From Thermodesulfovibrio sp. (lineage in GTDB: Bacteria; Nitrospirota; Thermodesulfovibrionia; Thermodesulfovibrionales; JdFR-85), in contig JALUSH010000255.1 of the NCBI GenBank assembly GCA_027016675.1, positions 1 through 7,176 on the forward strand: a DNA stretch of 7,176 nt, in the 5' to 3' direction. Below the pieces are notes generated by a model. That model worked only from the letters and a program-made list of their open reading frames with translations. It ran no database searches and was not told where the DNA came from. Shown one piece after another: positions 1 to 5,362 of the stretch. Each line of letters opens with the position of its first letter. Within the stretch, counting starts at the first letter, position 1. Both the position numbers and the translations under genes were made by a program.

Positions 1-512
1 GGAGTACCGTCAGGGTATTTCATAGGAAAGTTCTGTGCCTGATAATTGGTAACCACCACATTTGTTACTCCCAGACGCTCGATATGAAATTTCAGTATGG
101 ATAATCTTCGTCTGTTAAGTTCATTGGCTATAACAAGGCCTTTATTATTCATCATGGCAGATATCTGTGTGGTCTTACTTCCTGGTGAAGCACACATATC
201 AAGCACAGAATGGTGCTCCTTTAAATCCATTACAAGTGGTGGCAACATGGAACTGAGCCCCTGAAGATGATAAAATCCAAGAAAATACTCCAGTGTGGCT
301 CCTGGTTTTTCCAGTCCTTCGAAGGCATATGCATTTTTTAAAGGTAGAGTGGTTAGTTGTGTATTGTATTTTTTCAGTCTCTCAATAAGAACCTCAGGGG
401 TTGTCTTGATGGTGTTTACCCTGAGATGGGAAGGGTGAGGGATATTGAGACTTTCAAGGAACTCATCAAAGTCCGGGATTATGTCTCTGTAGATAAGGAA
501 GTGACCTTCCAT
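1..512 (-). CDS. NOL1/NOP2/Sun family RNA m5C methyltransferase (RsmB/RsmF-like), N-terminal part
   Basis: Partial gene: 170 codons are visible and the 3' end lies beyond the window edge. The frame is open from an ATG at 512-510. The protein begins with a helical N-terminal domain that includes a PSHLRVN segment near residues 27-33, typical of the family. It then has the S-adenosylmethionine-binding loop DMCASPGSKTTQ at residues 105-116, the signature of RNA cytosine-5 methyltransferases, followed by the acidic strand end VIANELNRRR at 127-136. The two catalytic cysteines of the family would lie further on, outside the window, so activity cannot be judged and the rRNA or tRNA target cannot be named. 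The start is 6 nt after the stop of the upstream dsb gene, with no Shine-Dalgarno sequence. This suggests translation coupled to that gene. A TTG directly before the ATG could also serve as start. Confidence 0.88.
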   Translation of the reverse strand, partial: MEGHFLIYRDIIPDFDEFLESLNIPHPSHLRVNTIKTTPEVLIERLKKYNTQLTTLPLKNAYAFEGLEKPGATLEYFLGFYHLQGLSSMLPPLVMDLKEHHSVLDMCASPGSKTTQISAMMNNKGLVIANELNRRRLSILKFHIERLGVTNVVVTNYQAQNFPMKYPDGT

Positions 513-518
513 CAATTA

Positions 519-1352
519 CTAAGGCTTTTTATTAATTACGGTATCAATATATTTGATAATGTCTTCTGCCCTCAAGGCACCACTTATTACCCTTCCATCA
601 GAGAAGATAATAGTAGGAGTACCTGTAATGCCAAGCCTTTCAGCAAGCTTGATATTCTTGTCAATCTGGTCTGTCTTGCAATCAGGATCAGGAACAGGCT
701 CTTTTTTGAAGGCACGCTCAAGCAATTCAATAGAGTTCTGGCACTGGATGGCTTTTGCCTTTCTGTAGGCATCCTTATGGATTTTGAGAGGGAAGAGTTT
801 TATATAAAAGGCTATGTCCTTTCTTTCCTTTATCACCTTTGTCAACTGTTCATGAAGTTTTGCACAAAAGGGACATTCCGGATCATCGAATACGATTATC
901 TTGTTTTTTGCATCCTGTGAGCCCATTATAAGGGAGCCATCAAGGGGAATGCTGGCGAAATCCACCCTTGTAAGTTCAATATATCTTTTCCTTGTGAGAC
1001 TCTGCTTTGTTTTGATTTGAATTATTTCACCTGCAATGATATACTGTTTTGAAAAATCTATGTAGGTGATTCCTTTCTTTCCCTTCAGTTTAAAGTCAAC
1101 TTCCCAGAGTCCCTTGGCTGGTGCCATCTTGACATCGAGTATCTCTACATTGGGGTCCATATTCTTAAGTATCTCAAATGCCTCATCCTTGCTCATGTTA
1201 TGACATTTAAGACAGTCTGTTTCACATCCGCTGAATGCATATACAGTTGAAGGGTTGAGCGGCGTATGAGACAAAGGGTATATAGGGATCAACAAAAAGA
1301 CAAGGATTATAAAGAGGCAATTGGTTAATATGAAGTGTTTCTTTTTGTTCAT
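519..1352 (-). CDS. Exported DsbC/DsbG-like thiol-disulfide protein with N-terminal CxxCH motif
   Basis: 277-residue predicted periplasmic thioredoxin-fold protein that probably isomerises or reduces disulfide bonds. Residues 1-5 are basic (MNKKK) and about 8-27 form a hydrophobic signal or anchor segment. Next comes a cysteine cluster, Cys43-x3-Cys47-x2-Cys50-His51, whose CLKCH part matches a c-type heme attachment motif. Residues 55-115 resemble the DsbC/DsbG N-terminal dimerisation domain (GLWEVDFKLKGKKG, then TYIDFSKQYIIAGEI). The thioredoxin domain starts near 140 and has the active site CPFC (160-163) and the cis-proline loop TGTP (243-246). Extra cysteines at 204 and 225 could form a structural disulfide. 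The ATG overlaps the cooT stop as TAATG, with GGAG 8 nt upstream, which fixes the start. Whether heme is attached is unknown. The family assignment is firm, while the choice between DsbC and DsbG and the substrate are not. Confidence 0.88.
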   Translation of the reverse strand: MNKKKHFILTNCLFIILVFLLIPIYPLSHTPLNPSTVYAFSGCETDCLKCHNMSKDEAFEILKNMDPNVEILDVKMAPAKGLWEVDFKLKGKKGITYIDFSKQYIIAGEIIQIKTKQSLTRKRYIELTRVDFASIPLDGSLIMGSQDAKNKIIVFDDPECPFCAKLHEQLTKVIKERKDIAFYIKLFPLKIHKDAYRKAKAIQCQNSIELLERAFKKEPVPDPDCKTDQIDKNIKLAERLGITGTPTIIFSDGRVISGALRAEDIIKYIDTVINKKP

Positions 1353-1540
1353 TATTTTTTCTCCAGTATGATCTTGTGTTTAATAAGCGATATCTCTTTT
1401 ATTTTCCCCTCAAACTCTTTCTGTTCGCCAAAGAGATTTCTCAGGTATATCTTATCACCCTCGGGCTTCAGGATATCCACATTCTCAAGATACAGTTTTT
1501 CCTCTCCATCCTCGTAGATATAGGCATTTGCCTCACACAT
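1352..1540 (-). CDS. CooT-family small nickel-binding protein
   Basis: 62-residue protein beginning MCEANAYIY, the pattern of the CooT family. Members are small beta-rich proteins; the Rhodospirillum rubrum CooT is a dimer that binds one nickel ion through the cysteine at position 2 and is linked to nickel supply for carbon monoxide dehydrogenase. The visible match is the Met-Cys start, a short length near 60-65 residues, an L-E-N-V-D strand at about residues 18-22, and an L-F-G-E-Q-K-E-F segment near 36-43 that parallels LFDEEHAF of CooT. I chose the ATG at 1540-1538 over a TTG one codon upstream because it puts Cys at position 2. It also lies 6 nt after a strong AAGGAGG (1553-1547). The gene follows the DUF3842 gene by 32 nt and its stop overlaps the dsb start by one base. 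Nickel binding is inferred from the family; no CODH gene is in the window. Confidence 0.8.
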   Translation of the reverse strand: MCEANAYIYEDGEEKLYLENVDILKPEGDKIYLRNLFGEQKEFEGKIKEISLIKHKIILEKK

Positions 1541-1546
1541 CAAATA

Positions 1547-1553
1547 CCTCCTT
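1547..1553 (-). promoter_or_regulatory. Strong ribosome-binding site of the cooT-like gene
   Basis: AAGGAGG read on the minus strand, with 6 nt to the ATG at 1540. It decides between the ATG and the TTG one codon upstream, and is the best Shine-Dalgarno match in the leftward operon. Confidence 0.85.
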
Positions 1554-1572
1554 TTGTAATTGATTGATTAAC

Positions 1573-1989
1573 TCATTTTTCCTGTAACAACGTCCTGATT
1601 GATTCTATCATTTTCTCTACAAGATGGGGAAGGGGTTCATAACAAAGGCCTACTATCTCCACACCTTCCTGGTTAAGGGGAAGTAGTATCTTCCTGGCCC
1701 TGCTGGCTGATATGGCCTCTGCCATACCGGGTGTTAGCTCACCAAGCATTCCATTTGCAAGCACAATGCTCAGGGGCCCGACAATCACATCAACCCTCTC
1801 TGAGTTGAAGACAATGGCGTTTTCTCCAGTTGCGCCTTTGTTTGCCCGTGCCTTCATCATCTGGGAGGTGGCAGTAGAGTTGGTGCCAAGGGCTATTATC
1901 TCCACCTTTTCACCGAAGCTCTCCCGAAGTCTTTTAACTATAAGGCTTCCGATCCCACCACCCTGACCATCTATCACAGCGATCTTCAT
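1573..1989 (-). CDS. DUF3842 family protein
   Basis: 138-residue cytoplasmic protein of unknown function, recognisable as the DUF3842 family. It starts MKIAVIDGQGGGIGS, a beta strand followed by a glycine-rich loop (residues 8-14) like that of nucleotide- or dinucleotide-binding Rossmann folds, but without the P-loop lysine. Conserved-looking blocks follow: ALGTNSTATSQMMKA (33-47), GATGENAIVFN (52-62), VDVIVGPLSIVLANGMLGE (66-84), a TPGMAEAI segment (86-93), and ILLPLNQ (101-107). It has no signal peptide or membrane segment. It is the first gene of the leftward operon, 32 nt before the CooT-like gene, and its ATG lacks a Shine-Dalgarno sequence. The pairing with a nickel-binding protein suggests a role around metal or one-carbon enzymes, but this is inference from position only. 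Confidence 0.85.
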   Translation of the reverse strand: MKIAVIDGQGGGIGSLIVKRLRESFGEKVEIIALGTNSTATSQMMKARANKGATGENAIVFNSERVDVIVGPLSIVLANGMLGELTPGMAEAISASRARKILLPLNQEGVEIVGLCYEPLPHLVEKMIESIRTLLQEK

Positions 1990-1998
1990 AGGAGTTAA

Positions 1999-2026
1999 TT
2001 TATCAGGAATAATTTTGAAAAGGCAA
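1999..2026 (-). promoter_or_regulatory. Candidate promoter of the DUF3842-cooT-dsb operon
   Basis: On the minus strand TTGCCT (2026-2021) is followed after 16 nt by GATAAA (2004-1999), a fair sigma-70-type pair. Transcription would start near position 1992, only a few bases before the ATG at 1989. That agrees with the absence of a Shine-Dalgarno sequence there. Short motifs in AT-rich DNA make this tentative. Confidence 0.4.
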
Positions 2027-2080
2027 GTTTTTTACACATTTGTTGGAAGCGGGTAAAGGTGGTGAAGCACAAATTACTCT

Positions 2081-2109
2081 ATCTGTAAATTGGAATTTTC
2101 ATGTATAAT
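2081..2109 (+). promoter_or_regulatory. Candidate nadB promoter with perfect -10 box
   Basis: TATAAT at 2104-2109 matches the sigma-70 -10 consensus. The -35 region at the expected spacing (about 2081-2086, ATCTGT) is poor. The predicted start near 2116 leaves about 6 nt before the nadB ATG at 2122, so the message would be almost leaderless. No Shine-Dalgarno sequence is present. Confidence 0.5.
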
Positions 2110-2121
2110 TAACCTTACACC

Positions 2122-3690
2122 ATGGAACGTATTGAAACAGATTTTGTAATATTAGGCAGTGGTGTTGCAGGGTTAAGGGCTGCCATTGAGCTTGCCTCTG
2201 CAGGCAATGTTGTGGTGGTTACAAAGGATGTGCTCAGGGAGTCAAGCACAGAGTATGCACAGGGAGGGGTGGCTGCTGCACTGAGTGATGAGGACGAGGT
2301 GGGTATCCACTACAGCGACACAATACGGGCCGGCGACGGACTTTGCAGAGAAGAGGCTGTAAAAGTACTCGTTGAAGAGGGACCTGATCGGATACGTGAA
2401 TTAATCCAATGGGGTGCTGAATTTGATAAAAGAGGCACAAAGCTTGATTTTACCCTTGAGGCAGCACATTCAAGAAGAAGGGTGTTACATGCCCATGGTG
2501 ATTCCACAGGCAGAGAGATTGAACGAGTTCTGATTAACAAAGTCAGCAATATGAAGAACATCAGCAGACTTCCCTTTGCAATAGGAATTGACTTTATAGT
2601 GGTTGATGGTAGATGTGTGGGTACGGTGGTGGTGAAAGAAAACACTGCCATTATCATTTTTTCCAGAGCCACTTTGCTTGCTACCGGAGGTGCTGGTCAG
2701 ATATTCATACGTACCACCAATCCTGCTGTCACCACCGGTGATGGTATGGCAATGGCCCTGAGGGCAGGGGCGCAACTTGAAAATATGGAGTTTGTACAGT
2801 TTCATCCCACTGCCCTGTTCGTACCAGGGGCACCAAATTTTCTTCTAAGTGAGGCAATGAGAGGCGAGGGTGGTATTCTCAGGAACATCAATGGAGAGAA
2901 TTTTATGAAAAACTATCATAGTGATGGGGAACTTGCACCAAGGGATGTTGTATCAAGGGCAATAATATCAGAGATGGTTAAAACAAGGTCTTCCCATGTG
3001 TATCTTGACCTTACCCATCTTGATAGTCAATTTATTAAAAAGCGTTTTCCCAGGATATATAGTACCTGTCTCAATTATGGTATTGATATTACAAAAGAGA
3101 TGATACCTGTTTCACCTGCAGCACATTATATAATGGGTGGTGTAAAGACTGACATCTATGGAAGAACCTCTTTACCAGGCCTCTATGCAGCTGGTGAGGT
3201 GGCATCCACAGGTGTTCATGGTGCAAATCGTCTTGCCAGTAACAGCCTTCTTGAGGGGCTTGTTTATGGCAAGAGGGCAGGTGAGACAGCAAGGGAAGAA
3301 AAGGCTATGAATTTTCCTGGTTCTTCCTGGAAAGTAGAGATAAAGTTCAAGGAATTAGAAAAGGTCGACGAATATTATAATCTGATAAGAAGGGTTATGT
3401 GGGAACGGGCAGGCATAATCAGATGTAATGAATCCCTCAGCATCGCGAAGAGAGAGCTTGAAGGTTTAAGGTATCTTACAAGGGGTTGTTACAAGGAAAG
3501 AAAGGCACTTGAGGTCAAGAATATGCTGCAGTGCTCCATGGCAATCGTGGAATCAGCCCTGAAGAGACAATGCAGTATAGGTGCCCATTACAGGTCTGAC
3601 TATCCTGACAAGGCAGGATGTTTTTATAATACAATTGCCTGGCTTGAGTCAGGAGAAATGATTGTTACTGGAAAGGAACCACTGAAATAA
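2122..3690 (+). CDS. nadB: L-aspartate oxidase
   Basis: 522-residue FAD enzyme that oxidises L-aspartate to iminoaspartate, the first step of de novo NAD synthesis; NadA then makes quinolinate from the product. The length fits the family (540 in E. coli). Visible landmarks are the FAD-binding GSGVAG (12-17) after strand DFVILG, the STEYAQGGVAAA block (42-53) typical of this flavoprotein superfamily, and HAHGDSTG (123-130). They continue with ATGGAGQ (187-193), TTGDGMAMA (204-212), MEFVQFHPTAL (222-232), SEAMRGEGG (243-251), APRDVVSRAI (272-281), HYIMGGV (335-341), GLYAAGEV (353-360) and HGANRLASNSLLEGL (366-380). A C-terminal helical domain ends with the GAHYRSDYP block (487-495), which favours NadB over fumarate reductase or succinate dehydrogenase flavoproteins. 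The ATG places the FAD loop at the normal distance. The stop overlaps the pyruvate kinase start by one base. NadA and NadC are not in the window. Confidence 0.96.
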   Translation: MERIETDFVILGSGVAGLRAAIELASAGNVVVVTKDVLRESSTEYAQGGVAAALSDEDEVGIHYSDTIRAGDGLCREEAVKVLVEEGPDRIRELIQWGAEFDKRGTKLDFTLEAAHSRRRVLHAHGDSTGREIERVLINKVSNMKNISRLPFAIGIDFIVVDGRCVGTVVVKENTAIIIFSRATLLATGGAGQIFIRTTNPAVTTGDGMAMALRAGAQLENMEFVQFHPTALFVPGAPNFLLSEAMRGEGGILRNINGENFMKNYHSDGELAPRDVVSRAIISEMVKTRSSHVYLDLTHLDSQFIKKRFPRIYSTCLNYGIDITKEMIPVSPAAHYIMGGVKTDIYGRTSLPGLYAAGEVASTGVHGANRLASNSLLEGLVYGKRAGETAREEKAMNFPGSSWKVEIKFKELEKVDEYYNLIRRVMWERAGIIRCNESLSIAKRELEGLRYLTRGCYKERKALEVKNMLQCSMAIVESALKRQCSIGAHYRSDYPDKAGCFYNTIAWLESGEMIVTGKEPLK

Positions 3691-4400
3691 TGAAAAGGGC
3701 AAAGATAATAGCAACCATAGGACCATCGTCAGAATCTGAAAAGACCTTTCTTTCTATGATGAAGGCAGGCACTGATGTGGCAAGACTGAACTTTTCTCAC
3801 TCTACCCAGGAGAAACATCTTGAAAATTTCAAAAGAATAAGAAAGGTGAGTCTAATAGCAGAAAGGCCAATAGCTGTGCTACAGGATCTGCAGGGTATAA
3901 AGATACGTGTGAGTGATGTAAGGGAAGGAGCAATTGTACTCAAGAAAGGACAGAAGATACTCGTGAAGTCCGGTGTATCGCTTACCTATGAAGGGGTTAT
4001 TTATATTACATATCCAAATCTTTTAAAGGACATTAAACCAGGTCACAGGTTGCTTTTTGATGATGGACTCATAGAGGTTGAGGTCAAAAGGAGAACAAGG
4101 GATGCACTTGAGGCTGTAGTAAAGGAGGGAGGTGTCCTAAAGAGCAAAAAGGGGGTTAATCTGCCTGACAGTAAGATATCACTCAGTCCTTTCACTGATA
4201 AGGATCGGGATGACCTTGATTTCGGCCTGAAGATCGGGGTTGATTATGTGGCCCTCTCTTTTGTAATGAGTGCCAGGGAGATAAAAAATGTAAAAGAATA
4301 TATATTATCAAGGGGTGCTTCTATACCAATAATTGCAAAAATAGAAAAACCAGAGGCACTTAATCATATTGATGATATACTTGATGAGTCTGATGGATAA
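3690..4400 (+). CDS. pyk: Pyruvate kinase, N-terminal fragment (first 236 residues)
   Basis: This frame holds the start of the catalytic barrel and the inserted beta-barrel B domain. Landmarks are ATIGPSS (8-14), ARLNFSHS (31-38) with substrate-contacting Arg32 and Asn34, LQDLQGIKIRV (64-74), and VNLPDSKISLSPFTDKD (156-172). Then come VDYVALSFV (184-192) and AKIEKPE (216-222) with the catalytic Lys217 and metal ligand Glu219. The usual QGPKIR loop reads QGIKIR here. The frame stops just before the second metal ligand. The fragment alone therefore lacks half the active site and the C-terminal domain and should be inactive on its own. The ATG overlaps the nadB stop (TAATG), and AAAGGA lies 12 nt upstream. 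Confidence 0.85.
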   Translation: MKRAKIIATIGPSSESEKTFLSMMKAGTDVARLNFSHSTQEKHLENFKRIRKVSLIAERPIAVLQDLQGIKIRVSDVREGAIVLKKGQKILVKSGVSLTYEGVIYITYPNLLKDIKPGHRLLFDDGLIEVEVKRRTRDALEAVVKEGGVLKSKKGVNLPDSKISLSPFTDKDRDDLDFGLKIGVDYVALSFVMSAREIKNVKEYILSRGASIPIIAKIEKPEALNHIDDILDESDG

Positions 4401-5122
4401 TGATTGCCCGTGGTGATCTTGGTGTGGAGATACCACCTGAGGAGGTTCCCCTTGTTCAGAAGGAATTGATCAGGAAATCCAATGCAAGGGGAAAGCTTGT
4501 TATTGTTGCTACACAGATGCTTGAATCCATGAAGGAACATACAAGACCCACAAGGGCTGAGGCAACAGATGTCTCCAATGCTGTTATAGATGGTGCAGAT
4601 GTGCTCATGCTTTCTGTAGAGACCTCCACAGGTCTTTATCCTGTTCAGTCAGTAAGGATGATGAGAAGAATCATTGAGTCCACAGAAAGACAAACGCTCA
4701 GGAACAGACTGCATGTTAAGGAACTTCAAAGATACTTTCACCACTCAAAGGACCTTATAAGCTTTGCCACGGCTGATTCAGCAGTAAGGGCAGCTGAGGA
4801 TGTGGGGGCAAAATGTATTGTTGCCTTTACATCATCAGGTTTTACCGCCAGGCTTGTTTCTAAATGCAGACCCCATGTTCCTGTAATTGCATTTACACCC
4901 CATGAAAAGGTATACAGGATAATGTCACTTTACTGGGGTGTGCGTCCCTTTGTTATGAGAAAGCTTGAAGGTATTGACGAGATGCTCCTGGAAGTTGAAA
5001 GGTTTTTGATAAATAGAAAGATAGCACGTAAGAATGACGTGGTTGTTGTGGTTGCTGGCTCACCACTTATGGTCCATGGCAAGACAAATTTCATGAAGGT
5101 CCATGTAATAGGAAAGGAATAA
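4400..5122 (+). CDS. pyk: Pyruvate kinase, C-terminal fragment (last 240 residues)
   Basis: Continues the enzyme in the -1 frame. ARGDLGVE (3-10) supplies metal ligand Asp6. EVPLVQK (15-21), VATQMLESM (36-44), TRPTRAEATDVSNAVIDGAD (48-67) and LMLSVETSTGLYP (69-81) complete the barrel. The usual SGETA reads SVETS. Residues from about 112 form the C-terminal regulatory domain (FATADSAVRAAEDVGAK, TSSGFTARLVSKCRP), ending with GKTNFMKVHVIG (227-238). By chance or design an ATG overlaps the stop of the first frame as TAATG. The same overlap joins nadB to pyk, so reinitiation could in principle make this piece. The simpler reading is that it belongs to one polypeptide broken by a lost base. Confidence 0.85.
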   Translation: MIARGDLGVEIPPEEVPLVQKELIRKSNARGKLVIVATQMLESMKEHTRPTRAEATDVSNAVIDGADVLMLSVETSTGLYPVQSVRMMRRIIESTERQTLRNRLHVKELQRYFHHSKDLISFATADSAVRAAEDVGAKCIVAFTSSGFTARLVSKCRPHVPVIAFTPHEKVYRIMSLYWGVRPFVMRKLEGIDEMLLEVERFLINRKIARKNDVVVVVAGSPLMVHGKTNFMKVHVIGKE

Positions 5123-5206
5123 AGAGGTTCAGATTTTTATTGTTTTGATGATGGATTTTTTGTGATATAATAAGTATAACAGCGCTGTGGCATTCTGAAC
5201 CTCTTT
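5121..5206. repeat. Perfect 13-bp inverted repeat with 60-bp interior, after pyk
   Basis: AAAGAGGTTCAGA (5121-5133) is exactly complementary to TCTGAACCTCTTT (5194-5206). The left arm begins in the pyk stop codon. The interior is AT-rich and holds an extended -10 promoter and the palindrome CAGCGCTG (5180-5187). No flanking target duplication is visible and no T-run follows the right arm, so neither a classical terminator nor a clear mobile element is supported. Confidence 0.8.
5143..5171 (+). promoter_or_regulatory. Candidate extended -10 promoter upstream of the hydrolase gene
   Basis: TGATATAAT (5163-5171) is a perfect extended -10 element. A weak -35 (TTTTGA, 5143-5148) lies 17 nt upstream. 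Transcription starting near 5178 would give a leader of about 185 nt before the hydrolase ATG, containing the right arm of the inverted repeat and a second set of short complementary segments. Confidence 0.5.
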
Positions 5207-5362
5207 CAAAATTTCAACTATCAGGACAGATACTGAATTGAAGACATTTTCAAGACTCTGTACATACCCAAAATTACCATTGGGAAACAGGGATTTATAA
5301 AATAACAGGCAATGGTTCAAATGGTAAATTAGGGACATAACAATACCTGGTGAGGAGTGGTG
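5207..5362 (+). other. Untranslated leader or spacer before the hydrolase gene
   Basis: No convincing coding frame is seen in this stretch on either strand. ACCATTG (5276-5282) can pair with CAATGGT (5310-5316), and the overlapping TTACCAT (5274-5280) can pair instead with ATGGTAA (5321-5327), so two mutually exclusive hairpins are possible. The last bases carry the ribosome-binding site GAGGAG (5352-5357). I do not recognise a known riboswitch. Confidence 0.35.

Larger units (their letters stand above)
3690..5122 (+). pseudogene. pyk: Pyruvate kinase gene interrupted by one frameshift near position 4393
   Basis: Pyruvate kinase transfers phosphate from phosphoenolpyruvate to ADP as the last step of glycolysis. 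The two adjacent frames together cover a complete enzyme of the usual length. Reading ends at GAT GGA TAA (4390-4400), where the family has D-G-I-M-(V/I)-A-R-G-D. Adding one A after GGA restores G-I-M-I-A-R-G-D and gives 477 residues. As a check, the magnesium ligands then stand 24 residues apart (Glu219 of AKIEKPE and Asp243 of ARGDLG), the same spacing as Glu222 and Asp246 in E. coli PykF. Both halves stay well conserved with no other lesion. That points to a very recent mutation or a sequencing or assembly error rather than an old pseudogene. Its TAATG overlap with nadB suggests co-transcription and coupled translation. Confidence 0.8.

Noticed and set aside
357..920. 187-codon plus-strand open frame opposite the dsb and methyltransferase genes
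   Set aside because: It lies antisense to two well-supported genes, shows no family motifs, and is rich in Phe/Leu/Cys as expected of an antisense shadow.
1538..1543. TTG at 1543-1541 as start of the CooT-like gene
   Set aside because: It would move the nickel-ligand cysteine from position 2 to 3 and shorten the ribosome-binding spacing to 3 nt; the ATG at 1540 fits better.
2310..2805. Minus-strand open frames opposite nadB
   Set aside because: nadB motifs are continuous over the region; the antisense frames lack ribosome-binding sites and recognisable domains.
4380..4405. Programmed -1 ribosomal frameshift in pyk
   Set aside because: No X-XXY-YYZ slippery heptamer precedes the stop; a -1 slip at GAT GGA would give poor tRNA re-pairing, and no clear downstream stem was seen. 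A lost base is simpler.
5121..5206. Inverted repeat as an intrinsic terminator of nadB-pyk or as a MITE
   Set aside because: The loop is 60 nt and no T-run follows, so it is not a standard terminator. No target-site duplication or second copy is visible here, so a mobile element cannot be claimed.
5129..5338. 69-codon minus-strand open frame in the pyk-hydrolase spacer
   Set aside because: No Shine-Dalgarno sequence, low-complexity AT-rich codons, no recognised motif, and it spans the inverted repeat and promoter; more likely non-coding.
5357..5362. GTG codons at 5357 and 5360 as start of the hydrolase gene
   Set aside because: The GTG at 5357 overlaps the GAGGAG ribosome-binding site; the ATG at 5363 has proper spacing and starts a clean signal peptide with MKR.
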